Part shown: positions 21,414 to 32,230 of the stretch, piece by piece | Position numbering within the stretch: position 1 is the first letter of the stretch | Layout of the letters: every line of letters starts with the position of its first letter | Origin: Flabesymbios commensalis | Taxonomy: Eukaryota > Annelida > Polychaeta > Terebellida > Flabelligeridae | Direction: 5' to 3' | DNA length: 64,000 nt | Assembly (NCBI GenBank): GCA_964017125.1 | Contig: OZ024903.1 | Span: 84,702,300 to 84,766,299, forward strand | The notes under the pieces: generated by a model | What the model saw: the letters and a program-made list of their open reading frames with translations, nothing else | Told to the model about the DNA's origin: nothing | The model's database searches: none | Program-made: the position numbers and the translations under genes

Positions 21414-22020
21414 GTAAATAACCCTTTTGATGTTTCTTGTAAAAATTACTTTAATGGTAAACAGTACTGTAGCCAGGGTTGAAAAACAGAGGAGGTGATT
21501 TTTAGTGTTTAAATGAGGGCTTTTTGAGCTTTAAATTGATGTTATAACACTTGTATAATTCATAAAATGTAGTCATTTACATTCACCACAGACAGTTTGA
21601 AGTGAATGAAAATATGTCTACATTTTAGTAAAACTTACATTTCTCACAATTATTTCTGTCATACACATTTCAATTCACACATTATTGTTATTATTGATTG
21701 GATTATCTCATGCAGTATTGTATTTTCAAAAAAACTTATTTTTAAATCATCAACTATTTTGCTTTGAATTTTCAAGTACCCATGCAAAAAACTGCACCTT
21801 TTAAATACTACAGCTATCATTAGACACTTCACGTTGTGTGTAAAAATTCTGCAAATAAAATTATAATTTGCAATTTTTAAATTAAAACCTAAAAGTTATC
21901 AATTTTGTTGTTGATTTACATGATTTAGTGAAGAGATCAGATACTATAAATTTATTTCAATTTTGTCGCATTAATGTGCAGAATGTTTTAAAGATTGAAA
22001 TGATTGTTGACTTGTTACAG
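21414..22020 (+). other. Intron, no recognised element
   Basis: AT-rich; no repeat or frame of interest seen. Confidence 0.55.
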
Positions 22021-22168
22021 AGACCTTGATGACAGCACCTCTCTTGAGGACATGTCATTTGAACACCAGCATCAGCCCGATCGTGGTTCTATGACATCTG
22101 TTAACTCAGTAACCACCACGTGTACCACAGACAGCAGTGGTAGCGGTAGCGGCTGCTCAGCAAGACAA
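22021..22168 (+). CDS. trio: Trio exon: Ser/Thr-rich linker after PH1
   Basis: One nt plus 49 codons: DLDDSTSLEDMSFEHQHQPD then RGSMTSVNSVTTTCTTDSSG and SGSGCSARQ. It parallels the vertebrate DGSSQPDTISIASRTSQNT linker in place and Ser/Thr content, not in exact sequence. It probably has phosphorylation sites and is disordered. Acceptor CTTGTTACAG|, donor CAA|GTGAGT, phase 0. Confidence 0.93.
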
Positions 22169-22290
22169 GTGAGTACTACAATTCTTCATCTTTGTATCAA
22201 AGTGATGTATCTGTACATCAATACCAGGGGACGTTAGTGTGTGTGTACCACAGATTATTTCTTTTTTTCTGCTACTGTCATTCATATCAA

Positions 22291-22451
22291 CCCTTTATCA
22301 ATTCTGTAATTTAATTTTTACCCACTTGAAGTTGTGTCTCAATCCACAACTTTAAAAGGCTAAAAAATCCTCATCAATTTATCTCACAAAAACTGGAATT
22401 TGATTTGATAAAATGTATTTCAAATGAGTCGTGCTTAGCACTTAAAGGGTT
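22291..22451 (+). mobile_element. Family A MITE (short), abutting a family C copy
   Basis: TCAA|CCCTTTATCAATTC ... GCACTTAAAGGG|TTAA. The core ACCCACTTGAAGTTGTGTCTC then AATCCACAACTTTAAAAGG lacks part of the loop. The TTAA at 22452-22455 is also the left flank of the following family C copy (CCTTCGTCCTGCTGAATCG). Confidence 0.75.
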
Positions 22452-22455
22452 AACC

Positions 22456-22560
22456 TTCGTCCTGCTGAATCGTTTCTTAATATGTTTCCTTTTATTCCTG
22501 ACACGATTTCCAGCTTCAAATGATGAAAAATATTTTAATATTTGAAAAATAAGCATCTTC
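22456..22560 (+). mobile_element. Family C MITE, left part
   Basis: CCTTCGTCCTGCTGAATCG, GATTTCCAGCTTCAAATGAT and GAAAAATATTTTAATATTTG match the copy at 17026. The right end is not recognisable. Confidence 0.65.
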
Positions 22561-23325
22561 CAAATGTATTTATTTAATTACCTCAGCATCTGACGTGCCC
22601 TGGCAAATCTGGAAATCTTGGAATTTCACCATTCAAAATTCCACTCGTTGAAAACCTTGAGAATAGCCTCTTGCATAATTTAAAACCCACCAGTAATAAT
22701 CATACTGGTTGATAATTTTGCTTAAGAAATAGTACTTTTATGTCTAATTTTTATCCAGTGATGCAAGCGCTAAAAATACATAGATTTACACAAAGACTGG
22801 CAGGACGTGAACTTACAATACAACATTGTCTTTCTTTTAATTTTTTTTCATCTGAAGTCATGATATTCCTTTTATCTCCCTGCTACTATTTACCGGATCT
22901 GCTGGTCCATCACTAAAATCATACAGACTTATTTACATTGGCAGGCAAATTATTCTCTGTATATATATATGAGGTAATAATACCATTGAGAGAATTGTTT
23001 TGTGTCCTACACCACAGATGAAATAAAGATACATATTTTATAGTCTAGATGGGCCAGGGAAGGAGAAACTATCAGATTGATAGTGGTGATGATAATCTAC
23101 ATAGTAGTGTGGTATACAGAGAAACATGCCCATAACACACACTCATAATTTGAAAGCTTTCAAAATAAGAATTGCATAATCAATAACGATAACGGTGATG
23201 ATTATGTATGATATTTGGTTCCTGGATGCTCGGATAACAGGATAGCTAAGCTTCATTACCCTTGATCTTGTGTCCTTGTTTTGTTGGGGCATCGCAATCA
23301 CAATTTATTTATTGCCATGTTACCA
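22561..23325. other. Intronic, nothing recognised
   Basis: AT-rich with a short TATATATATA run at about 22960. No frame or palindrome of note. Confidence 0.5.
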
Positions 23326-23333
23326 AGAAGGGC

Positions 23334-23530
23334 GGGGGCCCTAGGGTAGTGGTTAGCACCGCTGCCTTTCAGGCCAGAGTTCGGGGTTCGGTTCCTGGTC
23401 TCGGCGGTTTGAAATAACACAAATGTTTCTTCCCCATCCACGTGTGAAAGTCAGTATTGTGGGGAGCCTCCGTGACCGAGAGGTAGGGTGCTCGGCCTCA
23501 GACCGCCAGGGCTCGAATTTCCAAAGGTGG
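23334..23530 (+). repeat. tRNA-derived SINE-like unit with two tRNA-like heads
   Basis: First head, about 23334-23407: A-box-like CTAGGGTAGTGGTTAGCACC and B-box-like GGGGTTCGGTTCC. Second head, about 23459-23522: GTGACCGAGAGGTAGGGTGC and GGGCTCGAATTTCC. Neither folds into a convincing intact tRNA, so a dimeric SINE or two SINE insertions is more likely than tRNA genes. Confidence 0.55.
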
Positions 23531-24819
23531 CCTAAAGCACGATCATTTTTATGTTACCAAGAAAACTGTAAAATACAATTACAGATGTCAAGTTATTAAA
23601 AATTACATGATGCAAATTTCGATGCACCCGTTTTCAGCACTGAGCCCCTAAAATGACTACTTTCTCTGATGGCGCAGTTCATCTGCCGTCTTATGCTGCC
23701 ACATTTTTATTGACATATGGTTCTATTTTCGTATAAACATGTCTTACTGTATTGATTTTATATTGTACTTTCATATTGCATTATGTCTGTGAATTTTAGT
23801 GTTCTTCCTTTTGTTATATATAGATGTAGCCAATATTTGTAACCGTTTAATATTTAATTCATTATCCCCGTGTTTTTGGCTTTTGTCTGCCGTGTCACAA
23901 TATTGTCCCAAAGAGGTCAAGGATAGCCGAATCGCACTCACAATATTTGACAATGTGTCACCTATTTGCACCATGGTACATCTACATCGCGCAGGGCAGA
24001 AATATTGAAAATGAGACAAGATACAAGATACAATTATTAATTTGCATTTTTTAGTTTTGATAAAATATTTTTTGTTGTTGTGTTTTTTAAATATTGAAAA
24101 CACAAAACTTTTTTATCCCTCAGCCATTAAGGCTGTGATCAATGTATAGTGATCACCAGAGGCAGGCGGTCTGGTGGGCGGGCGGCCGGTCAGAAATTCA
24201 GCTCTTCCTAAAAAGTTAACTGATGAATTGTGATTATTTTTTACAAACATGACTTATGCGCCTGTGCAATTCATCTACGGCTGAGGGGTCCTGCCATCAA
24301 TTGATGGCTATTTTTATGTCTCTGATTTTATAACAACCGTCTTTTAAAATAGTAGTGAATTATCTAGTGACAATACTATACACACGGCCTGGCGTGGTTT
24401 GAAAGTATATTTTTTACTTTCTTAAGCTGCCAAGTTCCATATGTTTGCAAATTTACTCAAATTATAGTCTTAATTTATGACTATGTTTAACTACTGTTAT
24501 CTTGAAAATACCAGAGAAGTTTGATCAAGAGGTCGTGAAAATCACCTGATGTGCTATGGTGCAGTTTGAGATTCAGATATATAGCTGAATAGGTGAGATA
24601 GAAAAAGCAAGTTGGAATGACTGACCGTTTCACTTGAAACTGGGTTTACCAGCTTCGATCTACACATGATATTTAAATTTAGTCCAGTGGGAGATTTTAA
24701 TCATTTAGAGCCAGTCTATATATGATTATCATTGTTGAGTACCATTTTTTCTTCGTACTGAGGGCATGTACCACTGGACTGAAATAGAAGCCCTTCTAAA
24801 TGCGTGATTTAAAGTGCTA
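23531..24819. other. Intronic, nothing recognised
   Basis: No convincing gene. Opposed short frames at 23771-24103 are chance. The GGTCTGGTGGGCGGGCGGCC patch at about 24168 is low complexity. Confidence 0.5.
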
Positions 24820-24823
24820 TCAA

Positions 24824-25055
24824 CCCCCTAAACGCTCTAACTGCGACTACAATACGTTTTAATCCATTATATTAGCCAATATAATCACTGTTATTGGGAT
24901 TGAAATAAGTGTTTAAACATTAAGATTTGCAAACGTTTGTTTTCAAATAAACAAACCTAATATGGGTAATTTTCACCAAACCTGAAGTTGTGGGTCGCGA
25001 TTACGAGACACAATTTTAAGTGGGTGGACATTTTTATAAGATAACTTAGCGTGAC
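24824..25055 (-). mobile_element. Family A MITE, reverse orientation
   Basis: TCAA|CCCCCTAAACGCTCTAAC on the left, then GACTACAATACGTTTTAAT, ATTTGCAAACGTTTG and the hairpin CCTGAAGTTGTGGGTCGCG / ACGAGACACAATTTTAAG. The right end near TTAGCGTGACT is vague. Confidence 0.65.
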
Positions 25056-25133
25056 TCTGAAATGTCAGTTGCTATTTTTATTCATGTGAACCTGCAATTG
25101 CTAGCTATTTTCAGCTTCAAATCTACTAAATAA

Positions 25134-25369
25134 CCCTTTAACAGCCAAATTAGTCAATTGGAATTTTCACCCACTTGAATGTGTGACTCGCTGACGCGAT
25201 CCACAACTTCAAGTGAGAAAATTATTTAGATTTGACAAAATGGAGGTCAACTCTTTTCAAATATTGCTGATTGATGGCACATTTTATCTTTAACATGTTC
25301 AAAAGGTGGTATATATTGTGCTAATAAAAAATGAAAACCCGAATATATGCGTCACCGGCGGTTTAAGGG
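25134..25369 (+). mobile_element. Family A MITE, subgroup A1
   Basis: CCCTTTAACAGCC ... GGCGGTTTAAGGG. It shares TTTGACAAAATGGAGGTCAA and ATGAAAACCCGAATATATGC with copies at 43323 and 47100. The hairpin left arm lost bases (CACTTGAATGTGTGACTCGC). Flanks ATAA/TTTAA are eroded. Confidence 0.85.
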
Positions 25370-25619
25370 TTTAACATTATTCAGGCATCTATTACAGGGT
25401 ATGTTGTCAATATCAGTTGCTTTCACTTCGTTTTGAAACATATGAAATCGTAAATAGGATCGCTGCACCACAAGGGTTAATAGTGATAATTATTGGTGGT
25501 GATTGTCGTTTTAAATGAAGGGGTTAATACTGGACCGATATCGGCTGAGAATTTGTGCCAACTTTTTGTGAGTATTTTGTTGTTTTCAAAGGCAGATTGT
25601 TGGTTTGACACACCCTGCA

Positions 25620-26500
25620 GCTATTAGCATGTTGCCGAATATAGTATTGCGTGCCGCGGTGGGCCTTCACCGTGCCGCATACAGAGTGATGCTGTTGTAA
25701 ACTAGGGGACTTCTATAGCAGCGGGCCGGGGCCTCTCTCTATTGATCACTCTGTCGCCTACAAGCCGAGACAGGACACTGCCGCGTAATCCCCGGGCAAA
25801 TTCATATCATTTGTATGTGCGGGGGTCCTTCGCCCAGACCCGAAAATTATGCACGGCGAGTGACCGCTGCAGGAAATAGGCAGCCCAGCATCAGGTTGTC
25901 GAGGTCGCCGTCTCCTGCAGCCTGCTGGACACTGCGTTGGCGGTGCTGCCATCGCTGCCTCCTCAATTAGCGGCTGTTGTTGATACAGTGTTGCGGGACA
26001 GGCTGTTTGAGCAGTTTGTCAGGACGTCTCTGGCTGGCTGGCCGGCCGCAGTCTGTGTGTCACAGTGGATTGGGACGTCGACGTCTGCAGTCCGCCGCCC
26101 AGAGAAAGTGAGCGAGAGATAGAAGTCTGCACTTATAAGGTGTGTGTGGGCTGAGCGCACGTCCGTCTACAAACAGACCTATATATCATCTCACAAACAC
26201 GATATGTTAACACAATGCTGTGGTAATGCTGGGCCAGCGTCGCAGACGCTGGGCCAGTATTAACCCAGCATTGGTTATCCATGTCGTGTTTGCCGACATT
26301 CTAACTTGATCTGTTGCTTGGACTCTCAGTGTTACGTCAGGATAAGGACTTAACAGTTACGTTTACGCCACTGACTGTAACGTGCACACGTCACTGTGTA
26401 TCGATCCTAGTGATGCGTAGACCCACAGGTCATCCGGACGTCACGCCATAGCACACTATACCGTGGGCGATGGTGGAAGAAAAGGGATCCAACAAAGGTG
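25620..26500 (+). promoter_or_regulatory. GC-rich, CpG-bearing block; possible internal promoter
   Basis: This block is clearly richer in GC and CG than the intron around it, includes the P1 copy at 26193-26293, and ends at ATG 26470 (MVEEKGSNK) followed by donor AAAG|GTGAGA at 26497/26498. That short exon would end in phase 1, which does not fit the SH3 exon but does fit the phase-1 exon at 58893 (SH3 skipped). The coding claim is weak; the promoter-like composition is the better-supported part. Confidence 0.3.
26193..26293. repeat. Family P1 palindrome, 101 bp
   Basis: Arms of 49 nt, loop GCA between CGTC and GACG. The middle of the arms uses AATGCTGGG where the 10453 copy has AATGTTGGG, and the change appears in both arms. 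Confidence 0.85.
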
Positions 26501-26866
26501 AGAGGCAATTTTTAGCTTTCTCAGTCACTGAACTGTAATGTACTGTTCCATTGTGGCCTCAGTCAACAACACATGACGATGTATACTTTAATGTGGGCCA
26601 TGTATGTTTCCACGCTGATCTAACATTAATACAACGTCATGTGTTTACTACCGCAACGGTGTATCAATTTTCTGATGTTTTAATATAACCAGGAAGTTAA
26701 TTTTGTTATCCGTTTTGTCCCACTTTTCTATAAACAGGATTCACTACACTGTGACGTTCAGCAATAACACACATTTGCAATTCGTTCCGATTTAACACAT
26801 TTTAATTTACAGAAACTGCTACATGATTATGCTAATTAAAAATATCAAATTGATTGAGTTAAAGAG

Positions 26867-26985
26867 TTGACTCTTCACCCTGCTGATTTATTGTTTCTAT
26901 TAAAATTTTTTTCCATTCATTAGCAGATGGAATTTCTGACGCAAGTGATGCGAAATATTTATATTTATGTAAAAAACACAATACC
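26867..26985 (+). mobile_element. Family C MITE, left part
   Basis: CTCTTCACCCTGCTGATTTA then GATGGAATTTCTGACGCAAG and TGATGCGAAATATTTATATT follow the family C order. The right end is lost. Confidence 0.5.
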
Positions 26986-27388
26986 CAAATTATTATATAT
27001 AAATTTATATATATTATCTATAATGTGTCAGCGGCACAAAATGGTTGAGTATATGTCATCATGACATAATCCGTATTCATGACTTAAAAAATAAAGAGTT
27101 TGTTATCGAGATATTTGTATTCATTCTGAGGTATGGCGTCAGCAAAATGACGAGTAAGAGATAACAACTCACATATGAAAGCTGAAGTTGTTATCTGGAT
27201 GTCATTTTTAGCCTACTAGTATGTACACATTTCGTTAGTTGAATAGAAGCTATCACGACGAGATATCGTCACCTTAGTAATAAAACGGTGGTAACTGACA
27301 CTTAGCAGAGTGATAGATACTTTAATTCCCAATTGGATATACAGATCAATATCATTCTATGGCGACATATTGCGTCAGTCAAAGTAGT

Positions 27389-27611
27389 TAAAATTTTAAC
27401 CTAGGTACTTAAAGTTGTGTCTCGCTACCGCGACCCACATTTTCAAGTGGGTAAAAATTACTTACATTTGTATTATTTTGTGCAATTTTAATCCAAACAT
27501 ATGACAATCTAACAATTGTGATGCTAATTTTTCCTTCAAATGTTCTTGTTCAATTTTCTTGGTTAAGTAAAGGGGCTAAAAACGGCTATAGACGCGCTGA
27601 GCACTTTAATC
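27389..27611 (+). mobile_element. Family A MITE, decayed
   Basis: Core AGTTGTGTCTCGCTACCGCG then ACCCACATTTTCAAGTGGG, and tail AAAAACGGCTATAGACGCGC TGAGCAC. Termini are eroded; it directly precedes a reverse copy. Confidence 0.65.
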
Positions 27612-27636
27612 CTTACAGTACGTGGATCGACTTCAA

Positions 27637-27877
27637 CCCTTTGCCTGCTGATCATGCCAATAGTCGTTTCCACTCATTTTTATTAGCTGATTTCCGTTGT
27701 TAAATTACAGTTATTGGGAATCAAATCTGTGTTTAAAAATAAAGATTTGCAAATGTTTGGTTTCAAATTAAACAAATATTTAAGTAATTTTCATCCACTT
27801 GAAGTTGTGGGTCGCGGTAGCGAGACACAACTTCAAGTGGGTGAAAATTTAAATAGATTAACTTAGCAGGACGAGGG
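27637..27877 (-). mobile_element. Family A MITE, reverse, well preserved
   Basis: TCAA|CCCTTTGCCTGCTGATCATG ... TTAGCAGGACGAGGG|TTAA. Hairpin CCACTTGAAGTTGTGGGTCG / CGAGACACAACTTCAAGTGG around the CGGTAG loop is perfect in the arms. The terminal TTAA (27878-27881) also adjoins a family D fragment. Confidence 0.85.
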
Positions 27878-27881
27878 TTAA

Positions 27882-28055
27882 ACGCCAGAATCTGTGGACG
27901 TCAGATTGTAAAGTCTATCCCCGCACTGTAAGAGTAAAAATATTTATAATGACCGTAGACTCGTAACATACTGTATGTATTCAAATGAAGCGGAAAGAGC
28001 TGACTAAAACAGCAATGGTGATTTCAAATTGAAAGAAACCCTTTGGTCTTCATGT
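27882..28055 (-). mobile_element. Family D element fragment
   Basis: GTGGACGTCAGATT, TATCCCCGCACTGTAAGAG and GAAAGAAACCCTTTGGTCTT match parts of the copies at 41330 and 46783. The first hairpin arm is missing. Confidence 0.55.
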
Positions 28056-28985
28056 TGGTTAATATCCAAGGAATGTTCCCCTGAGAAAAACCCAATGAGA
28101 GTGAAACCGGCGATATTTCCAAAAGATGACACGCGAGGCGCTGCAGTATGTAACGGTAGCGATATGTATTATGGAAAATAATGCAAATTGTCCTGCCGTT
28201 CTTGTCCCCTGGCTACAAGTTAAGGCTGAGATAATAACATCACGTAGCCATCCCACAGGGAGGGCGAGATGTGTCTTGTGAGCGATAATAAGGTCAGAGG
28301 TCATTGTCCGCACAACATGTGGGGTTAATGAACTTTGAATTAATTTTCTTTGACATTATTTTTATTCGCTTTTAACTTAATTTTACGAAATCTACATGGG
28401 AAATATAAATATATATCCATCTGCAATCAGTCCGTTTCCGGACTATGAATATACTATGAAATACTGAATAGATCGCTACCATATTGCACATAGATTACCA
28501 ATAATTATCACCCAGATGTGCATTTCTGGGCAATGAACATTGATATGAATTTTCGGACACCTGTCACACATAAATGACTGGCTGTCAACAGTTTTTTGCT
28601 GGACTGTAGCAGTAATAGAGTAACTTCTAATTTGCTGGCATCTTTTTCTCACATAACTTGATAAGTATACATCGATGTACATACTTATGTAATAGTTTCT
28701 TGGCTAGTTTTCCGGCGATGTACACACACACTCAACACGGGTCTTTTTGCGAGTTTCATTTCGTGGTGATATTTCTTTCATTCTGTTGTTTTGTAGCTAG
28801 GCATCAGTGTATCCACACTCGCTATCAAATGTCGACACCACTTAGAAACGAAGTAGTCGCTCGCAGGAAAATTGGCAACTATTTGCCAATTTGTGTTTTT
28901 AGTACGAGCGTCATGCTATGGCAGGGTCCTTGCATAGCAGCGAGTGTGGATTTATATATCCAAGTTTTTATTTTCCATAAAAGAT
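28056..28985. other. Intronic, nothing recognised
   Basis: Short frames on both strands without protein character. AT-rich sequence with a TATAAATATATATCC stretch at about 28405. Confidence 0.5.
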
Positions 28986-28987
28986 AG

Positions 28988-29264
28988 CCCTTTAATTGCC
29001 AAGACCAAGCTATCTAGTTTAAGTTTTCACCAACTTGAATTTGTGTCTCGCTATTGCGGTCCACAACTTGCACAACTTATTTCGATTTGTTACAAAATAA
29101 GTCAAATATTTTTGAAGACACACTTCACATCCAAAACCTATTTAAAGTTCAAATAAATGGTTTGTAAACGGTGGTAGTGATTTGAGTTTAACTGTTTTAC
29201 CACCAAAGCCCATTATTGTACGCTGAATGATGTGGTGGCAAACTGGGAGAAGGAGCTGAAAGGG
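28988..29264 (+). mobile_element. Family A MITE
   Basis: ATAG|CCCTTTAATTGCCAAGACC ... GCTGAAAGGG|TTAG. Core CCAACTTGAATTTGTGTCTC then GCTATTGCGGTCCACAACTT, with the right arm partly replaced. Confidence 0.65.
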
Positions 29265-29280
29265 TTAGCTACTCTTTTAC

Positions 29281-29508
29281 CCCTTAGAGCACTGAGCTAT
29301 TCAATTTAAATTTTCAGTCACTTGAAGTTGTACCTCGCTACCGCGATCCACAACTTCAAGTGACTAAAAATGTTGTTATTTGCGAAATTTAAGTCCCCAA
29401 CATATATCAGTGTATCAAAATTTAAAGCATATTTTATTTTTAACAACTGATTATACATGATTTTACAACAGTGACCCATTTTTGAGCAAAAAATTGACAA
29501 AGCTAAGG
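29281..29508 (+). mobile_element. Family A MITE with mirrored arm change
   Basis: CCCTTAGAGCACTGAG start; hairpin AGTCACTTGAAGTTGT ... ACAACTTCAAGTGACT. Most copies have ACCCAC/GTGGGT at the outer arm; here both sides read AGTCAC/GTGACT. Ends near GACAAAGCTAAGG. Confidence 0.7.
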
Positions 29509-30467
29509 ATTTGTTGTAAATGTAACCTTTTGACCGCCAGGCACACTTAATATTTTATTATTAATCGTTTGATTGACATATTAAGTCGAATAAATTTGTT
29601 TTGATTTTAAGCAATAATTACCCAGAGTGTTGTCTGATAGTAAAGAAATTGAAGAGTTATATTCACACAATGAAGTTGTGTTGGTCGCTATAGCAGGACA
29701 CGACTTTACTTGGTATTTTTTGGTTTTGTATTTCTATAAGTTGTCATTGCAAGGGTTATCGTGGTAGATTGACTGTGACAATGCAAGTATTTGATGCTTC
29801 TTTTTCATGTGAATTTAAATTTGAATTTGCGTATTTCACGCAATGGCTTTTCACATCCGCCACGCATAGACGTAAAGTCGCCGACCGAGGCTTAATGAAA
29901 AACGTCCTTCGGTATACTAGTATGTATAGACGCCCTGAGGACATGGATGAAGCACGCACCTCCATACACTTTCCTTCAACGTGACATATTACTTAGCGCG
30001 TAGGCTTATTTAATAAACATCGTCTGATATCTGGAGGGTGGGTCTAACATTTCACCTGACAGTCTTATTCCAGGTATTTCACTGGTATTGAATGCGAACC
30101 AATGCTTCGAAAATGCACACTGAGATATATCGATCTCAAATGTTTTGCAAATAATGACCGAGATTTTTTTCTACAAATCAATATGCTCTCTCTGGCATTT
30201 CTCATTGTTCTATATCTCACATTATATCTGTAAATACGTAGCTTTTAAATTGTTTAGCCGCAGATCTGATGGGAACTCTCTGTGGCTTTGCTGATGTGAT
30301 GCTCTCTGATTTGTTGCCTATAAATAGCTGGTTTTAGCGTGTATGTCGTCGTGGATTGCTTCTCGCGCGCTGTTTGCCAGGGGGACAACGCTATACGGTG
30401 ACAAGTTATGCAACTACATCGGTGAATCCCATTTTATTGATCGCCATGTGGCGGATGGAGGACTACC
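29509..30467. other. Intronic, little recognised
   Basis: A possible degraded hairpin AATGAAGTTGTGTTGGTCGC TATAGCAGGACACGACTT lies at about 29668-29705. No gene. Confidence 0.45.
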
Positions 30468-30548
30468 TACACACTCCGAACAGCTGATCAATGCAGGCCC
30501 AACGTCTGCGACGCTGGGCCTGCATTGATCAGCGTTCGCACCAGTGTC
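30468..30548. repeat. Family P1 palindrome with private arm sequence
   Basis: Arms CTGATCAATGCAGGCCCA-ACGTC and GACGC-TGGGCCTGCATTGATCAG around loop TGC. GATCAATGCAGGCCCA is found in no other copy, yet both arms carry it. Confidence 0.85.
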
Positions 30549-31947
30549 TGAAGCAGAACATCGGGGATTAGGGTCTGCCACTCGCCTGGAGCCAGCCGGC
30601 TAGCTGGAAGCCTTGCCTCCCCCCCGTTAGAGTACCCCCTCCAGTACCAGAACGTCTACAACTAGCGCAGACCATATACAAGGACTCTGGTGTCTACAGA
30701 CCCATTAGACAGGGATTCAGTCTGTTCCTTTCTGGTGTTGTCTTTCCTCTCAGCGCATAACGCAGACAGATCCTCCGTTTTGTCTGCTATGAGCCGCGCA
30801 GGCACACTCTTGTCAGTTTTGTGAATTTGAAGGTTTTGTGAAAGTGACTGGTACTTCAGGCAGTGCGGTATCCCCGCGACCAAGCCGGGACCGTCGCTTC
30901 CGTGTTTATCATAATGACGGTTGTGAGGTCATTTTGTCCACTGTTCTGGTCAGGAATGTAACGATTGGAATGACCGGCTACCAGCACCATTATGGAGGAA
31001 ACCAGTACCCACCGTGATTTCACCATTGCTGGATACTCGATATTTCACAAGTACTCCAAACGATCTGAACTTTCAATGTCCTCTAGAATACGCCGTGTCT
31101 ATGGTGTATTGTGTCGCCTCAAATCAATTGATTTCATCATGTTGACACGGAACATCGACAGTGACGTCTCTGGGAGATTTATCTAAATTCGAAGGATTAT
31201 GGAAAATGAGGGTTGCAATGCGTCTGTTCTGGAATGACAATCGATAGGATGTATTTCAGCGTACAGTGAGCCGATACATTATACAGCTACTGTTCTGTAA
31301 TACAGGCGGCATTACCGCGCCGTCAAAAAGTAGTAGTTCAATTAAATTGCATGGAAGATGCAAATTGCTGTTATGTCGCAAATCGCATCTTCTATGTGAT
31401 CAATTTTGTTATCACTGTAATCTACAATTCGATACGGTGAACAAGTTGTTTTCTTGAAATTCAAGTTGCTTACCACCCCATCCCCATTCGTACATCACTC
31501 CCCCTTTTACACGTGTACAGTTAACACCGAGTTCAAATTATTGCAAAGTCATGCACTTGAATGACCGTTAACACCCGGGTATTCATTCATATTGATGTAT
31601 GTATGGCTGTGAAAATCCACGCCTCATTATGAATACAAATGATCTGATTTTATAATATAGCGAGTCAAAGAAAGTCTCAGAACGAACCTATTCTGGTGGA
31701 TTACACCATTCTTTATTCAAATAATTTTATTAAAAAGATTCACTTCATTCATCTGATAAATGCAACAACACTTCAAACCCGGACCTCTCGCTTTTGAAAA
31801 TGACCTCTATATCACCGAATATATAAAAGCCCACCATCTCAACAACCTAGACGAATATGATACAGAAACCGATCTATTGACATCCCACTAGTATTCATGT
31901 ATTCAAGGAGCTGAGGCGCCTAACCCAAGACGTCAGACGTCATCCGA
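30549..31947. other. Intronic, no firm gene
   Basis: A GC-richer patch (30550-30980) is followed by a short frame from ATG 30992 (MEETSTHRDF...) with no usable donor or domain. A direct repeat of TCGATAT-like strings is weak. Nothing else. Confidence 0.45.
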
Positions 31948-32010
31948 ATGTTAGTTCAATGTTGGTCCACCGTCTACGACGCTGGCCCAACATTGAACCA
32001 GCATTAGGTC
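31948..32010. repeat. Family P1 palindrome, inner part
   Basis: GAATGTTAGTTCAATGTTGG TCCACCGTC tac GACGCTGGCC CAACATTGAACCAGCATTAG. The outer arms have diverged. Confidence 0.75.
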
Positions 32011-32129
32011 AAGGGCTGTTGTTGCTGCTCAGTGACGCCGTCAATGTCACCAGTGGTCAAGCCCCTCCGTCGATGACTTCTATAAATTGCCTTGCGTGCT
32101 ATTCTGATGCTCACTGGGCGGCAATCACA

Positions 32130-32230
32130 GCAAACACAAAACATTTGTATAGCATTTATACAATGTCGGCCCAACGTCTTCGACGTTGGTCTGACATTGT
32201 ATAAATGTTATACAAATGTTTTGTGTATGC
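32130..32230. repeat. Family P1 palindrome, arm type 2, 101 bp
   Basis: Arms of 49 nt around loop TTC. The middle reads AAAACATTTGTATA.CATTTA and is quite unlike the reference arm type, but both arms agree almost perfectly. The same arm type recurs at 62670. Confidence 0.9.

Noticed and set aside
23334-23522. Two tRNA genes
   Set aside because: Both heads have imperfect arms and lie within one dispersed-repeat-like unit.
26470-26497. MVEEKGSNK as first exon of a Trio isoform
   Set aside because: Ends in phase 1, which does not fit the next constitutive exon; would need SH3 skipping. Kept only as part of the GC-rich block.
30992-31186. Frame MEETSTHRDF... as another alternative Trio start exon
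   Set aside because: No donor in a phase compatible with the SH3 exon near its end, and no domain.
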